Positions 11,409 to 25,390 of a stretch of DNA of 64,000 bases are shown piece by piece. Source of the stretch: Zhengitettix transpicula (lineage: Eukaryota > Arthropoda > Insecta > Orthoptera > Tetrigidae); assembly GCA_037074705.1 (NCBI GenBank), contig JAYJMR010000012.1:310001-374000 (forward strand), written 5' to 3'. A program made the position numbers and the translations under genes. Numbering within the stretch: the stretch's first letter is position 1; each line of letters starts with the position of its first letter. Below the pieces are notes generated by a model. It was not told where the DNA came from and made no database searches. It worked only from the letters and a program-made list of their open reading frames with translations.

Positions 11409-12301
11409 TTTTATGCTTGCAAAAATATTTTTAAATAAAGTGGCATTTTCATACGCGTTCATGGTTATGGCACCAATAAGTAATGATTTTATACTGAAAT
11501 TCATTATTTTTATTTTCGATTATTTTGACAATAGTATACGTCTTGATGCCAGAAGAAAACCTTTCGAGTGTAAATTTTAATATTTAAAAAAAAATTAAAT
11601 GCGTGCTAAAATATGTTTAAAAAAAGTAGCGTTTTCATTGCTATCCGTGGTAATGGCACCAATAGGGGTAGATTTTATACTAAAATTTTATACCTAAATT
11701 TTATTATTATTTTTCGACTATTATTCACATCGGTATACGTCTTAATCCTAGAAGTAAACCTTACAAACGAAAATTTAGATATTTTTAAAAAATTTTATGC
11801 TTGCAAAAATATTTTTAAATAAAGTGGCATTTTCATACGCGTTCATGGTTATGGCACCAATACGTAATGATTTTATACTGAAATTCATTATTTTTATTTA
11901 CTAATATTTTGACAATGGTATACGTCTTGATGCCAGAAGAAAACCTTTCGAGTGTAATTTTTAATATTTAAAAAAAAATTAAATGCGTGCTAAAATATGT
12001 TTAAAAAAAGTAGCGTTTTCATTGCTATCCGTGGTAATGTTACCAATAGGGGTAGATTTTATACTAAAATTTTATACTAAAATTTTATTATTATTTTTCG
12101 ACTATTATTCACATCGGTATACGTCTTAATCCTAGAAGTAAACCTTACAAAGGAAAATTTAAATATTTTAAAAAAATTTTATGCTTGCAAAAATATTTTT
12201 AAATAAAGAGGCATTTTCATACGCGTTCATGGTTATGGCACCAATAAGTAATGATTTTATACTGAAATTCATTATTTTTATTTTCGATTATTTTGACAAT
12301 G
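11409..12301. repeat. Mosaic spacer between the two 5.2-kb copies
   Basis: This stretch of about 0.9 kb matches the 6.2-6.8 kb sequence at offset 5313 (caatagtatac at 11530 and 6217; chimeric B at 11626 and 6313; accaatacgtaatg A at 11824 and 6511). It then changes to a B end of ordinary type and an A with aaagaggcatt at 12208, as seen at 8417. The B at 11626 and its copy at 12394 are also 768 bp apart. The spacer is thus assembled from pieces of neighbouring units, most simply by unequal exchange. Confidence 0.82.
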
Positions 12302-15300
12302 GTATACGTCTTGATGCCAGAAGAAAACCTTTCGAGTGTAAATTTTAATATTTAAAAAAAAATTAAATGCGTGCTAAAATATGTTTAAAAAAAGTAGCGT
12401 TTTCATTGCTATCCGTGGTAATGGCACCAATAGGGGTAGATTTTATACTAAAATTTTATACCTAAATTTTATTATTATTTTTCGACTATTATTCACATCG
12501 GTATACGTCTTAATCCTAGAAGTAAACCTTACAAACGAAAATTTAGATATTTTTAAAAAATTTTATGCTTGCAAAAATATTTTTAAATAAAGTGGCATTT
12601 TCATACGCGTTCATGGTTATGGCACCAATACGTAATGATTTTATACTGAAATTCATTATTTTTATTTACTAATATTTTGACAATGGTATACGTCTTGATG
12701 CCAGAAGAAAACCTTTCGAGTGTAATTTTTAATATTTAAAAAAAAATTAAATGCGTGCTAAAATATGTTTAAAAAAAGTAGCGTTTTCATTGCTATCCGT
12801 GGTAATGTTACCAATAGGGGTAGATTTTATACTAAAATTTTATACTAAAATTTTATTATTATTTTTCGACTATTATTCACATCGGTATACGTCTTAATCC
12901 TAGAAGTAAACCTTACAAAGGAAAATTTAAATATTTTTAAAAAATTTTATTCTTGCAAAAATATTTTTAAATAAAGTGGCATTTTCATACGCGTTCATGG
13001 TTATGGCACCAATAAGTAATGATTTTATACTGAAATTCATTATTTTTATTTTCGATTATTTTGACAATGGTATACGTCTTGATGCCAGAAGAAAACCTTT
13101 TGAGTGTAAATTTTAATATTTAAAAAAAAATTAAATGAGTGCTAAAATATGTTTAAAAAAAGTAGCGTTTTCATTGCTATCCGTGGTAATGGTACCAATA
13201 GGGGTAGATTTTATACTAAAATTTTATACTAAAATTTTATTATTAATTTTCGACTATTATTCACATCGGTATACGTCTTAATCCTAGAAGTAAACCTTAC
13301 AAAGGAAAATTTAAATATTTTAAAAAAATTTTATGCTTGCAAAAATATTTTTAAATAAAGTGGCATTTTCATACGCGTTCATGGTTATGGCACCAATAAG
13401 TAATGATTTTATACTGAAATTCATTATTTTTATTTTCGATTATTTTGACAATGTTATACGTCTTGATGCCAGAAGAAAACCTTCGAGTGTAAATTTTAAT
13501 ATTTAAAAAAAATTTAAATGCGTGCTAAAATATGTTTAAAAAAAGTAGCGTTTTCATTGCTATCCGTGGTAATGGTACCAATAGGGGTAGATTTTATACT
13601 AAAATTTTATTATTATTTTTCGACTATTATTCACATCGGTATACGTCTTAATCCTAGAAGTAAACCTTACAAAGGAAAATTTAAATATTTTAAAAAAATT
13701 TTATGCTTGCAAAAATATTTTTAAATAAAGTGGCATTTTCATACGCGTTCATGGTTATGGCACCAATAAGTAATGATTTTATACTGAAATTCATTATTTT
13801 TATTTTCGATTATTTTGACAATGGTATACGTCTTGATGCCAGAAGAAAACCTTTCGAGTGTAAATTTTAATATTTAAAAAAAAATTAAATGCGTGCTAAA
13901 ATATGTTTAAAAAAAGTAGCGTTTTCATTGCTACCCGTGGTAATGGTACCAATAGGGGTAGATTTTATACTAAAATTTTATACTAAAATTTTATTATTAT
14001 TTTTCGACTATTATTCACATCGGTATACGTCTTAATCCTAGAAGTAAACCTTACAAAGGAAAATTTAAATATTTTAAAACAATTTTATGCTTGCAAAAAT
14101 ATTTTTAAATAAAGTGCCATTTTCATACGCGTTCATGGTTATGGCACCAATAAGTAATGATTTTATACTTAAATTCATTATTTTTATTTTCGATTATTTT
14201 GACAATGGTATACGTCTTGATGCCAGAAGAAAACCTTTCGAGTGTAAATTTTAATATTTAAAAAAAAATTAAATGCGTCTTAAAATATGTTTAAAAAAAG
14301 TAGCGTTTTCATTGCTATCCGTGGTAATGGTACCAATAGGGGTAGATTTTATACTAAAATTTTATACTAAAATTTTATTATTATTTTTCGACTATTATTC
14401 ACATCGGTATACGTCTTAATCCTAGAAGTAAACCTTACAAAGGAAAATTTAAATATTTTAAAAAAATTTTATGCTTGCAAAAATATTTTTAAATAAAGAG
14501 GCATTTTCATACGCGTTCATGGTTATGGCACCAATAAGTAATGATTTTATACTGAAATTCATTATTTTTATTTTCGATTATTTTGACAATGGTATACGTC
14601 TTGATGCCAGAAGAAAACCTTTCGAGTGTAAATTTTAATATTTAAAAAAAATTTAAATGCGTGCTAAAATATGTTTAAAAAAAGTAGCGTTTTCATTGCT
14701 ATCTGTGGTAATGGTACCAATAGGGGTAGATTTTATACTAAAATTTTATTATTATTTTTCGACTATTATTCACATCGGTATACGTCTTAATCCTAGAAGT
14801 AAACCTTACAAAGGAAAATTTAAATATTTTAAAAAAATTTTATGCTTGCAAAAATATTTTTTAATAAAGTGGCATTTTCTTACGCGTTCATGGTTATGGC
14901 ACCAATAAGTAATGATTTTATACTGAAATTCATTATTTTTATTTTCGATTATTTTGACAATGGTATACGTCTTGATGCCAGAAGAAAACCTTTCGAGTGT
15001 AAATTTTTATATTTAAAAAAAAATTAAATGCGTGCTAAAATATGTTTAAAAAAAGTAGCGTTTTCATTGCTATCCGTGGTAATGGTACCAATAGGGGTAG
15101 ATTTTATACTAAAATTTTATACTAAAATTTTATTATTATTTTTCGACTATTATTCACATCGGTATACGTCTTAATCCTAGAAGTAAACCTTACAAAGGAA
15201 AATTTAAATATTTTAAAAAAATTTAATGCTTGCAAAAATATTTTTAAATAAAGTGGCATTTTCATACGCGTTCATGGTTATGGCACCAATAAGTAATGAT

Positions 15301-17489
15301 TTTATACTGAAATTCATTATTTTTATTTTCGATTATTTTGACAATGGTATACGTCTTGATGCCAGAAGAAAACCTTTCGAGTGTAAATTTTAATATTTAA
15401 AAAAAAATTAAATGCGTGCTAAAATATGTTTAAAAAAAGTAGCGTTTTCATTGCTATCCGTGGTAATGGTACCAATAGGGGTAGATTTTATACTAAAATT
15501 TTATACTAAAATTTTATTATTATTTTTCGACTATTATTCACATCGGTATACGTCTTAATCCTAGAAGTAAACCTTACAAAGGAAAATTTAAATATTTTAA
15601 AAAAATTTTATGCTTGCAAAAATATTTTTAAATAAAGTGGCATTTTCATACGCGTTCATGGTTATGGCACCAATAAGTAATGATTTTATACTGAAATTCA
15701 TTATTTTTATTTTCGATTATTTTGACAATGTTATACGTCTTGATGCCAGAAGAAAACCTTCGAGTGTAAATTTTAATATTTAAAAAAAATTTAAATGCGT
15801 GCTAAAATATGTTTAAAAAAAGTAGCGTTTTCATTGCTATCCGTGGTAATGGTACCAATAGGGGTAGATTTTATACTAAAATTTTAATATTATTTTTCGA
15901 CTATTATTCACATCGGTATAGGTCTTAATCCTAGAAGTAAACCTTACAAAGGAAAAATTAAATATTTTAAAAAAATTTTATGCTTGCAAAAATATTTTTA
16001 AATAAAGTGGCATTTTCATACGCGTTCATATTTATGGCACTAATAAGTAATGATTTTATACTGAAATTCATTATTTTTATTTTCGATTATTTTGACAATG
16101 GTATACGTCTTGATGCCAGAAGAAAACCTTTCGAGTGTAAATTTTAATATTTAAAAAAAAATTAAATGCGTGCTAAAATATGTTTAAAAAAAGTAGCGTT
16201 TTCATTGCTACCCGTGGTAATGGTACCAATAGGGGTAGATTTTATACTAAAATTTTATACTAAAATTTTATTATTATTTTTCGACTATTATTCACCTCGG
16301 TATACGTCTTAATCCTAGAAGTAAACCTTACAAAGGAAAATTTAAATATTTTAAAAAAATTTTATGCTTGCAAAAATATTTTTAAATAAAGTGGCATTTT
16401 CATACGCGTTCATATTTATGGCACTAATAAGTAATGATTTTATACTGAAATTCATTATTTTTATTTTCGATTATTTTGACAATGGTATACGTCTTGATGC
16501 CAGAAGAAAACCTTTCGAGTGTAAATTTTAATATTTAAAAAAAAATTAAATGCGTGCTAAAATATGTTTAAAAAAAGTAGCGTTTTCATTGCTACCCGTG
16601 GTAATGGTACCAATAGGGGTAGATTTTATACTAAAATTTTATACTAAAATTTTATTATTATTTTTCGACTATTATTCACCTCGGTATACGTCTTAATCCT
16701 AGAAGTAAACCTTACAAAGGAAAATTTAAATATTTTAAAACAATTTTATGCTTGCAAAAATATTTTTAAATAAAGTGCCATTTTCATACGCGTTCATGTT
16801 TATGGCACCAATAAGTAATGATTTTATACAAAAATTCATTATTTTTAATTTCGATTATTTTGACAATGGTATACGTCTTGATGCCAGAAGAAAACCTTTC
16901 GAGTGTAAATTTTAATATTTAAAAAAAAATTAAATGCGTGCTAAAATATGTTTAAAAAAAGTAGCGTTTTCATTGCAATCCGTGGTAATGGTACCAATAG
17001 GGGTAGATTTTATACTAAAATTTTATTATTATTTTTCGACTATTATTCACATCGGTATATTCCTCGAAGTAAACCTTACAAAGGAAAATTTAAATATTTT
17101 AAAAAAATTTATGCTTGCAAAAATATTTTTAAATAAAGTGGCATTTTCATACGCGTTCATGGTTATGGCACCAATAAGTAATGATTTTATACTGAAATTC
17201 ATTATTTTTATTTTCGATTATTTTGACAATGGTATACGTCTTGATGCCAGAAGAAAACCTTTCGAGTGTAAATTTTAATATTTAAAAAAAAATTAAATGC
17301 GTGCTAAAATATGTTTAAAAAAAGTAGCGTTTTCATTGCTATCCGTGGTAATGGTACCAATAGGGGTAGATTTTATACTAAAATTTTATACTAAAATTTT
17401 ATTATTATTTTTCGACTATTATTCACATCGGTATACGTCTTAATCCTAGAAGTAAACCTTACAAAGGAAAATTTAAATATTTTAAAAAA
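12302..17489. repeat. Right copy of 5.2-kb near-identical duplication
   Basis: This is the partner of 6221-11408 at offset 6081. Matching units include the A at 12592 (6511), short B units at 13545, 14684, 15822 and 16961, ggtataggtc at about 15916, and the 7-bp-deleted B at 16961 with cggtatattcct at 17053 (10972). After about 17485 the sequence departs: the next unit reads gcataaatattt and the following A has caccttta in place of caccaata. Confidence 0.9.
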
Positions 17490-20400
17490 ATTTTATGCTT
17501 GCATAAATATTTTTAAATAAAGTGGCATTTTCATACGCGTTCATGGTTATGGCACCTTTAAGTAATGATTTTATACTGAAATTTATTATTTTTATTTTCG
17601 ATTATTTTGACAATGGTATACGTCTTGATGCCAGAAGAAAACCTTTCGAGTGTAAAATTTAAAATTTAAAAAAAAATTAAATGCGTGCTAAAATATGTTT
17701 AAAAAAAGTAGCGTTTTCATTGCTATCCGTGGTTATGGTACCAATAGGGGTAGATTTTATACTAAAATTTTATACTAAAATTTTATTATTATTTTTCGAC
17801 TATTATTCACATCGGTATACGTCTTAATCCTAGAAGTAAACCTTACAAAGGAAAATTTAAATAATTTAAAAAAATTTTATGCTTTCAAAAATATTTTTAA
17901 ATAAAGTGGCATTTTCATACGCGTTCATGGTTATGGCACCAATAAGTAATGATTTTATACTGAAATTCATTATTTTTATTTTCGATTATTTTGACAATGG
18001 TATACGTCTTGATGCCAGAAGAAAACCTTTCGAGTGTAAATTTTAATATTTAAAAAAAAATTAAATGCGTCCTAAAATATGTTTTAAAAAAGTAGCGTTT
18101 TCATTGCTATCCGTGGTAATGGTACCAATAGGGGTAGATTTTATACTAAAATTTTATTATTATTTTTCGATTATTAATCACATCGGTATACGTCTTAATA
18201 CTAGAAGTAAACCTTACAAAGGAAAATTTAAATATTTTAAAAAAATTTTATGCTTGCAAAAATATTTTTAAATAAAGTGGCATTTTCATACGCGTTCATG
18301 GTTATGGCACCAATAAGTAATGATTTTATACTGAAATTCATTATTTTTATATTCGATTATTTTGACAATGGTATACGTCTTGATGCCAGAAGAAAACCTT
18401 TCGAGTGTAAATTTTAATATTTAAAAAAAAATTAATTGCGTGCTAAAATATGTTTAAAAAAAGTAGCGTTTTCATTGCTATCCGTGGTAATGGTACCAAT
18501 AGGGGTAGATTTTATACTAAAATTTTATACTAAAATTTTATTATTATTTTTCGACTATTATTCACATCGGTATACGTCTTAATCCTAGAAGTAAATCTTA
18601 CAAAGGAAAATTTAATATTTTAAAAAAATTTTATGCTTGCAAAAATATTTTTAAATAAAGTGGCATTTTCATACGCGTTCATGGTTATGGCACCAATAAG
18701 TAATGATTTATACTGAAATTCATTATTTTTATTATCGATTATTTTGACAATGGTATACGTCTTGATGCCAGAAGAAAACCTTTCGAGTGTAAATTTTAAA
18801 ATTTAAAAAAAAATTAAATGCGTGCTAAAATATGTTTAAAAAAAGTAGCGTTTTCATTGCTATCCGTGGTAATGGTACCAATAGGGGTAGATTTTATACT
18901 AAAATTTTATACTAAAATTTTATTATTATTTTTCGACTATTATTCACATCGGTATATTCCTCGAAGTAAACCTTACAGAGGAAAATTTAAATATTTTAAA
19001 AAAATTTATGCTTGCAAAAATATTTTTAAATAAAGTGGCATTTTCATACGCGTTCATGGTTATGGCACCAAAAAGTAATGATTTTATACTGAAATTCATT
19101 ATTTTTATTTTCGATTATTTTGACAATGGTATACGTCTTGATGCCAGAAGAAAACCTTTCGAGTGTAAATTTTAATATTTAAAAAAAATTAAATGCGTGC
19201 TAAAATATGTTTAAAAAAAGTAGCGTTTTCATTGCTATCCGTGGTAATGGTACCAATAGGGGTAGATTTTATACTAAAATTTTATACTAAAATTTTATTA
19301 TTATTTTTCGACTATTATTCACATCGGTATACGTCTTAATCCTAGAAGTAAACCTTACAAAGGAAAATTTAAATATTTTAAAAAAATTTTATGCTTGCAT
19401 AAATATTTTTAAATAAAGTGGCATTTTCATACGCGTTCATGGTTATGGCACCAATAAGTAATGACTTTATACTGAAATTCATTATTTTTATTTTCGATTA
19501 TTTTGACAATGGTATACGTCTTGATGCCAGAAGAAAACCTTTCGAGTGTAAATTTTAAAATTTAAAAAAAAATTAATGCGTGCTAAAATATGTTTAAAAA
19601 AAGTAGCGTTTTCATTGCTATCCGTGGTAATGGTACCAATAGGGGTAGATTTTATACTAAAATTTTATTATTATTTTTCGACTATTATTCACATCGGTAT
19701 ATTCCTATAAGTAAACCTTACAAAGGAAAATTTAAATATTTTAAAAAAATTTTATGCTTGCAAAAATATTTTTAAATAAAGTGGCATTTTCATACGCGTT
19801 CATGGTTATGGCACCAATAAGTAATGATTTTATACTGAAATTCATTATTTTTATTTTCGATTATTTTGACAATGGTATACGTCTTGATGCCAGAAGAAAA
19901 CCTTTCGAGTGTAAATTTTAATATTTAAAAAAAAATTAAATGCGTGCTAAAATATGTTTAAAAAAAGTAGCGTTTTCATTGCTATCCGTGGTAATGGTAC
20001 CAATAGGGGTAGATTTTATACTAAAATTTTATTATTATTTTTCGACTATTATTCACATCGGTATACGTCTTAATCCTAGAAGTAAACCTTACAAAGGAAA
20101 ATTTAAATATTTTTAAAATAAATTATGCTTACAAAAATATTTTTAAATAAAGTGGCATTTTCATACGCGTTCATGGTTATGGCACCAATAAGTAATGATT
20201 TTATACTGAAATTCATTATTTTTATTTTCGATTATTTTGACAATGGTATACGTCTTGATGCCAGAAGAAAACCTTTCGAGTGTAAATTTTAATATTTAAA
20301 AAAAATTAAATGCGTGCTAAAACATGTTTAAAAAAGTAGCGTTTTCATTGCTATCCGTGGTAATGGTACCAATAGGGGTAGATTTTATACTAAAATTTTA

Positions 20401-21559
20401 TACTAAAATTTTATTATTATTTTTCGACTATTATTCACATCGGTATACGTCTTAATCCTAGAAGTAAACCTTACAAAGGAAAATTTAAATATTTTAAAAA
20501 AATTTTATGCTTGCAAAAATATTTTTAAATAAAGTGGCATTTTCATACGCGTTCATGGTTATGGCACCAATAAGTAATGATTTTATACTGAAATTCATTA
20601 TTTTTATTTTCGATTATTTTGACAATGGTATACGTCTTGATGCCAGAAGAAAACCTTTCGAGTGTAAATTTTAATATTAAAAAAAAATTAAATGCGTGCT
20701 AAAATATGTTTTAAAAAAGTAGCGTTTTCATTGCTATCCGTGGTAATGGTACCAATAGGGGTAGATTTTATACTAAAATTTTATACTAAAATTTTATTAT
20801 TATTTATCGACTACTATTCACATCGGTATACGTCTTAATCCTAGAAGTAAACCTTACAAAGGAAAATTTAAATATTTTAAAAAAATTTATGCTTGCAAAA
20901 ATATTTTTAAATAAAGTGGCATTTTCATACGCGTTCATGGTTATGGCACCAATAAGTAATGATTTTATACTGAAATTCTTTAATTTTATTTTCGATTATT
21001 TTGACAATGGTATACGTCTTGATGCCAGAAGAAAACCTTTCGAGTGTAAATTTTAATATTTAAAAAAAAATTAAATGCGTGCTAAAATATGTTTAAAAAA
21101 AGTAGCGTTTTCATTGCTATCCGTGGTAATTGTACCAATAGGGGTAGATTTTATACTAAAATTTTATACTAAAATTTTATTATTATTTTTCGACTATTAT
21201 TCACATCGGTATACGTCTTAATCTTAGAAGTAAACCTTACAAAGGAAAATTTAAATATTTTAAAAAAATTTTATGCTTGCAAAAATATTTTTAAATAAAG
21301 TGGCATTTTCATAGGCGTTCATGGATATGGCACCAATAAGTAATGAATTTATACGGAAATTCATTATTTTTATTTTCGATTATTTTGACAATGGTATACG
21401 TCTTGATGCCAGAAGAAAACCTTTCGAGTGTAAATTTTAATATTTAAAAAAAAAATTAAATGCGTGCTAAAATATGTTTAAAAAAAGTAGCGTTTTCATT
21501 GCTATCCGTGGTAATGGTACCAATAGGGGTAGATTTTATACTAAAATTTTATACTAAAA
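17490..21559. repeat. Heterogeneous satellite block, little HOR structure
   Basis: A starts are at 17522, 17906, 18277, 18660, 19036, 19418, 19781, 20152, 20534, 20916 and 21300. B units are long except those at 18092, 19603 and 19967. The 7-bp B deletion occurs at 18845 (long B) and 19603 (short B), and the aaattttaaaatttaaaa variant at several A ends. Single-base indels are more frequent here than in the flanking blocks (A lengths 184-187). I found no long exact offset. No gene is visible. Confidence 0.83.
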
Positions 21560-24500
21560 TTTTATTATTATTTTTCGACCATTATTCACATCGGTATACG
21601 TCTTAATCCTAGAAGTAAACCTTACAAAGGAAAATTTAAATATTTTAAAAAAATTTTATGCTTGCATAAATATTTTTAAATAAAGTTGCATTTTCATACG
21701 CGTTCATGGTTATGGCACCAATAAGTAATGATTTTATACTGAAATTCATTATTTTTATTTTCGATTATTTTGACAATGGTATACGTCTTGATGCCAGAAG
21801 AAAACCTTTCGAGTGTAAATTTTAAAATTTAAAAAAAAATTAAATGCGTGCTAAAATATGTTTTAAAAAAGTAGTGTTTTCATTGCTATCCGTGGTAATG
21901 GTACCAATAGGGGTAGATTTTATACTAAAATTTTATACTAAAATTTTATTATTATTTTTCGACTATTATTCACATCGGTATATTCCTAGAAGTAAAACTT
22001 ACAAAGGAAAATTTAAATATTTTAAAAAAATTTTATGCTTGCAAAAATATTTTTAAATAAAGTGGCATTTTCATACGCGTTCATGGTTATGGCACCAATA
22101 AGAAATGATTTTATACTGAAATTCATTATTTTTATTTTCGATTATTTTGACAATGGTATACGTCTTGATGCCAGAAGAAAACCTTTCGAGTGTAAATTTT
22201 AATATTTAAAAAAAAATTAAATACGTGCTAAAATATGTTTAAAAAAAGTAGCGTTTTCATTGCTATCCGTGGTAATGGTACCAATAGGGGTAGATTTTAT
22301 ACTAAAATTTTATACTAAAATTTTATTATTATTTTTCGACTATTATTCACATCGGTATACGTCTTAATCCTAGAAGTAAACCTTACAAAGGAAAATTTAA
22401 ATATTTTAAAAAAATTTTATGCTTACAAAAATATTTTTAAATAAAGTGGCATTTTCATACGCGTTCATGGTTATGGCACCAATAAGTAATGATTTTATAC
22501 TGAAATTCATTATTTTTATTTTCGATTATTTTGACAATGGTATACGTCTTGATGCCAGAAGAAAACCTTTCGAGTGTAAATTTAAATATTTAAAAAAAAA
22601 TTAAATGCGTGCTAAAATATGTTTAAAAAATGTAGCGTATTAATTGCTATCTGTGGTAATGGTACCAATAGGGGTAGATTTTATACTAAAATTTTATACT
22701 AAAATTTTATTATTATTTTTCGACCATTATTCACATCGGTATACGTCTTAATCCTAGAAGTAAACCTTACAAAGGAAAATTTAAATATTTTAAAAAAATT
22801 TTATGCTTGCATAAATATTTTTAAATAAAGTTGCATTTTCATACGCGTTCATGGTTATGGCACCAATAAGTAATGATTTTATACTGAAATTCATTATTTT
22901 TATTTTCGATTATTTTGACAATGGTATACGTCTTGATGCCAGAAGAAAACCTTTCGAGTGTAAATTTTAAAATTTAAAAAAAAATTAAATGCGTGCTAAA
23001 ATATGTTTTAAAAAAGTAGTGTTTTCATTGCTATCCGTGGTAATGGTACCAATAGGGGTAGATTTTATACTAAAATTTTATACTAAAATTTTATTATTAT
23101 TTTTCGACTATTATTCACATCGGTATATTCCTAGAAGTAAAACTTACAAAGGAAAATTTAAATATTTTAAAAAAATTTTATGCTTGCAAAAATATTTTTA
23201 AATAAAGTGGCATTTTCATACGCGTTCATGGTTATGGCACCAATAAGAAATGATTTTATACTGAAATTCATTATTTTTATTTTCGATTATTTTGACAATG
23301 GTATACGTCTTGATGCCAGAAGAAAACCTTTCGAGTGTAAATTTTAATATTTAAAAAAAAATTAAATACGTGCTAAAATATGTTTAAAAAAAGTAGCGTT
23401 TTCATTGCTATCCGTGGTAATGGTACCAATAGGGGTAGATTTTATACTAAAATTTTATACTAAAATTTTATTATTATTTTTCGACTATTATTCACATCGG
23501 TATACGTCTTAATCCTAGAAGTAAACCTTACAAAGGAAAATTTAAATATTTTAAAAAAATTTTATGCTTGCAAAAATATTTTTAAATAAAGTGGCATTTT
23601 CATACGCGTTCATGGTTATGGCACCAATAAGAAATGATTTTATACTGAAATTCATTATTTTTATTTTCGATTATTTTGACAATGGTATACGTCTTGATGC
23701 CAGAAGAAAACCTTTCGAGTGTAAATTTTAATATTTAAAAAAAAATTAAATACGTGCTAAAATATGTTTAAAAAAAGTAGCGTTTTCATTGCTATCCGTG
23801 GTAATGGTACCAATAGGGGTAGATTTTATACTAAAATTTTATACTAAAATTTTATTATTATTTTTCGACTATTATTCACATCGGTATACGTCTTAATCCT
23901 AGAAGTAAACCTTACAAAGGAAAATTTAAATATTTTAAAAAAATTTTATGCTTACAAAAATATTTTTAAATAAAGTGGCATTTTCATACGCGTTCATGGT
24001 TATGGCACCAATAAGTAATGATTTTATACTGAAATTCATTATTTTTATTTTCGATTATTTTGACAATGGTATACGTCTTGATGCCAGAAGAAAACCTTTC
24101 GAGTGTAAATTTAAATATTTAAAAAAAAATTAAATGCGTGCTAAAATATGTTTAAAAAATGTAGCGTATTAATTGCTATCTGTGGTAATGGTACCAATAG
24201 GGGTAGATTTTATACTAAAATTTTATACTAAAATTTTATTATTATTTTTCGACCATTATTCACATCGGTATACGTCTTAATCCTAGAAGTAAACCTTACA
24301 AAGGAAAATTTAAATATTTTAAAAAAATTTTATGCTTGCATAAATATTTTTAAATAAAGTTGCATTTTCATACGCGTTCATGGTTATGGCACCAATAAGT
24401 AATGATTTTATACTGAAATTCATTATTTTTATTTTCGATTATTTTGACAATGGTATACGTCTTGATGCCAGAAGAAAACCTTTCGAGTGTAAATTTTAAA

Positions 24501-25390
24501 ATTTAAAAAAAAATTAAATGCGTGCTAAAATATGTTTTAAAAAAGTAGTGTTTTCATTGCTATCCGTGGTAATGGTACCAATAGGGGTAGATTTTATACT
24601 AAAATTTTATACTAAAATTTTATTATTATTTTTCGACTATTATTCACATCGGTATATTCCTAGAAGTAAAACTTACAAAGGAAAATTTAAATATTTTAAA
24701 AAAATTTTATGCTTGCAAAAATATTTTTAAATAAAGTGGCATTTTCATACGCGTTCATGGTTATGGCACCAATAAGAAATGATTTTATACTGAAATTCAT
24801 TATTTTTATTTTCGATTATTTTGACAATGGTATACGTCTTGATGCCAGAAGAAAACCTTTCGAGTGTAAATTTTAATATTTAAAAAAAAATTAAATACGT
24901 GCTAAAATATGTTTAAAAAAAGTAGCGTTTTCATTGCTATCCGTGGTAATGGTACCAATAGGGGTAGATTTTATACTAAAATTTTATACTAAAATTTTAT
25001 TATTATTTTTCGACTATTATTCACATCGGTATACGTCTTAATCCTAGAAGTAAACCTTACAAAGGAAAATTTAAATATTTTAAAAAAATTTTATGCTTAC
25101 AAAAATATTTTTAAATAAAGTGGCATTTTCATACGCGTTCATGGTTATGGCACCAATAAGTAATGATTTTATACTGAAATTCATTATTTTTATTTTCGAT
25201 TATTTTGACAATGGTATACGTCTTGATGCCAGAAGAAAACCTTTCGAGTGTAAATTTAAATATTTAAAAAAAAATTAAATGCGTGCTAAAATATGTTTAA
25301 AAAATGTAGCGTATTAATTGCTATCTGTGGTAATGGTACCAATAGGGGTAGATTTTATACTAAAATTTTATACTAAAATTTTATTATTAT
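21560..25390. repeat. 1145/1529-bp higher-order repeat, three copies
   Basis: Shared variants recur at offsets 1145, then 1529, then 1145. They are cgaccattatt at 21576, 22721 and 24250; aaagttgcatt A units at 21685, 22830 and 24359; the 7-bp-deleted long B with gtagtg at 21871, 23016 and 24545; accaataagaaatg A units at 22062, 23207 and 24736; and gtagcgtattaattgc at 22632, 24161 and 25306. A copy is three dimers, and the middle copy has four. The array starts between the B at 21487 (still gtagcgttttcattgc) and 21576. It ends after 25330, where cgactattatt returns. Confidence 0.9.
23207..23974. repeat. Single-dimer gain inside the middle HOR copy
   Basis: Dimers 23207-23590 and 23591-23974 both carry accaataagaaatg in A and the atacgtgct variant before B. 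The other two HOR copies have this dimer once. The extra 384 bp turns a 1145-bp unit into 1529 bp. The first B ends with atgcttgcaaa and the second with atgcttacaaa, the latter matching the other copies. Confidence 0.88.

Noticed and set aside
11310..11504. Open frames on the minus strand (also 38026-38220)
   Set aside because: They appear only where an A run is one or more bases shorter and lie wholly within repeat units. There is nothing to suggest genes.
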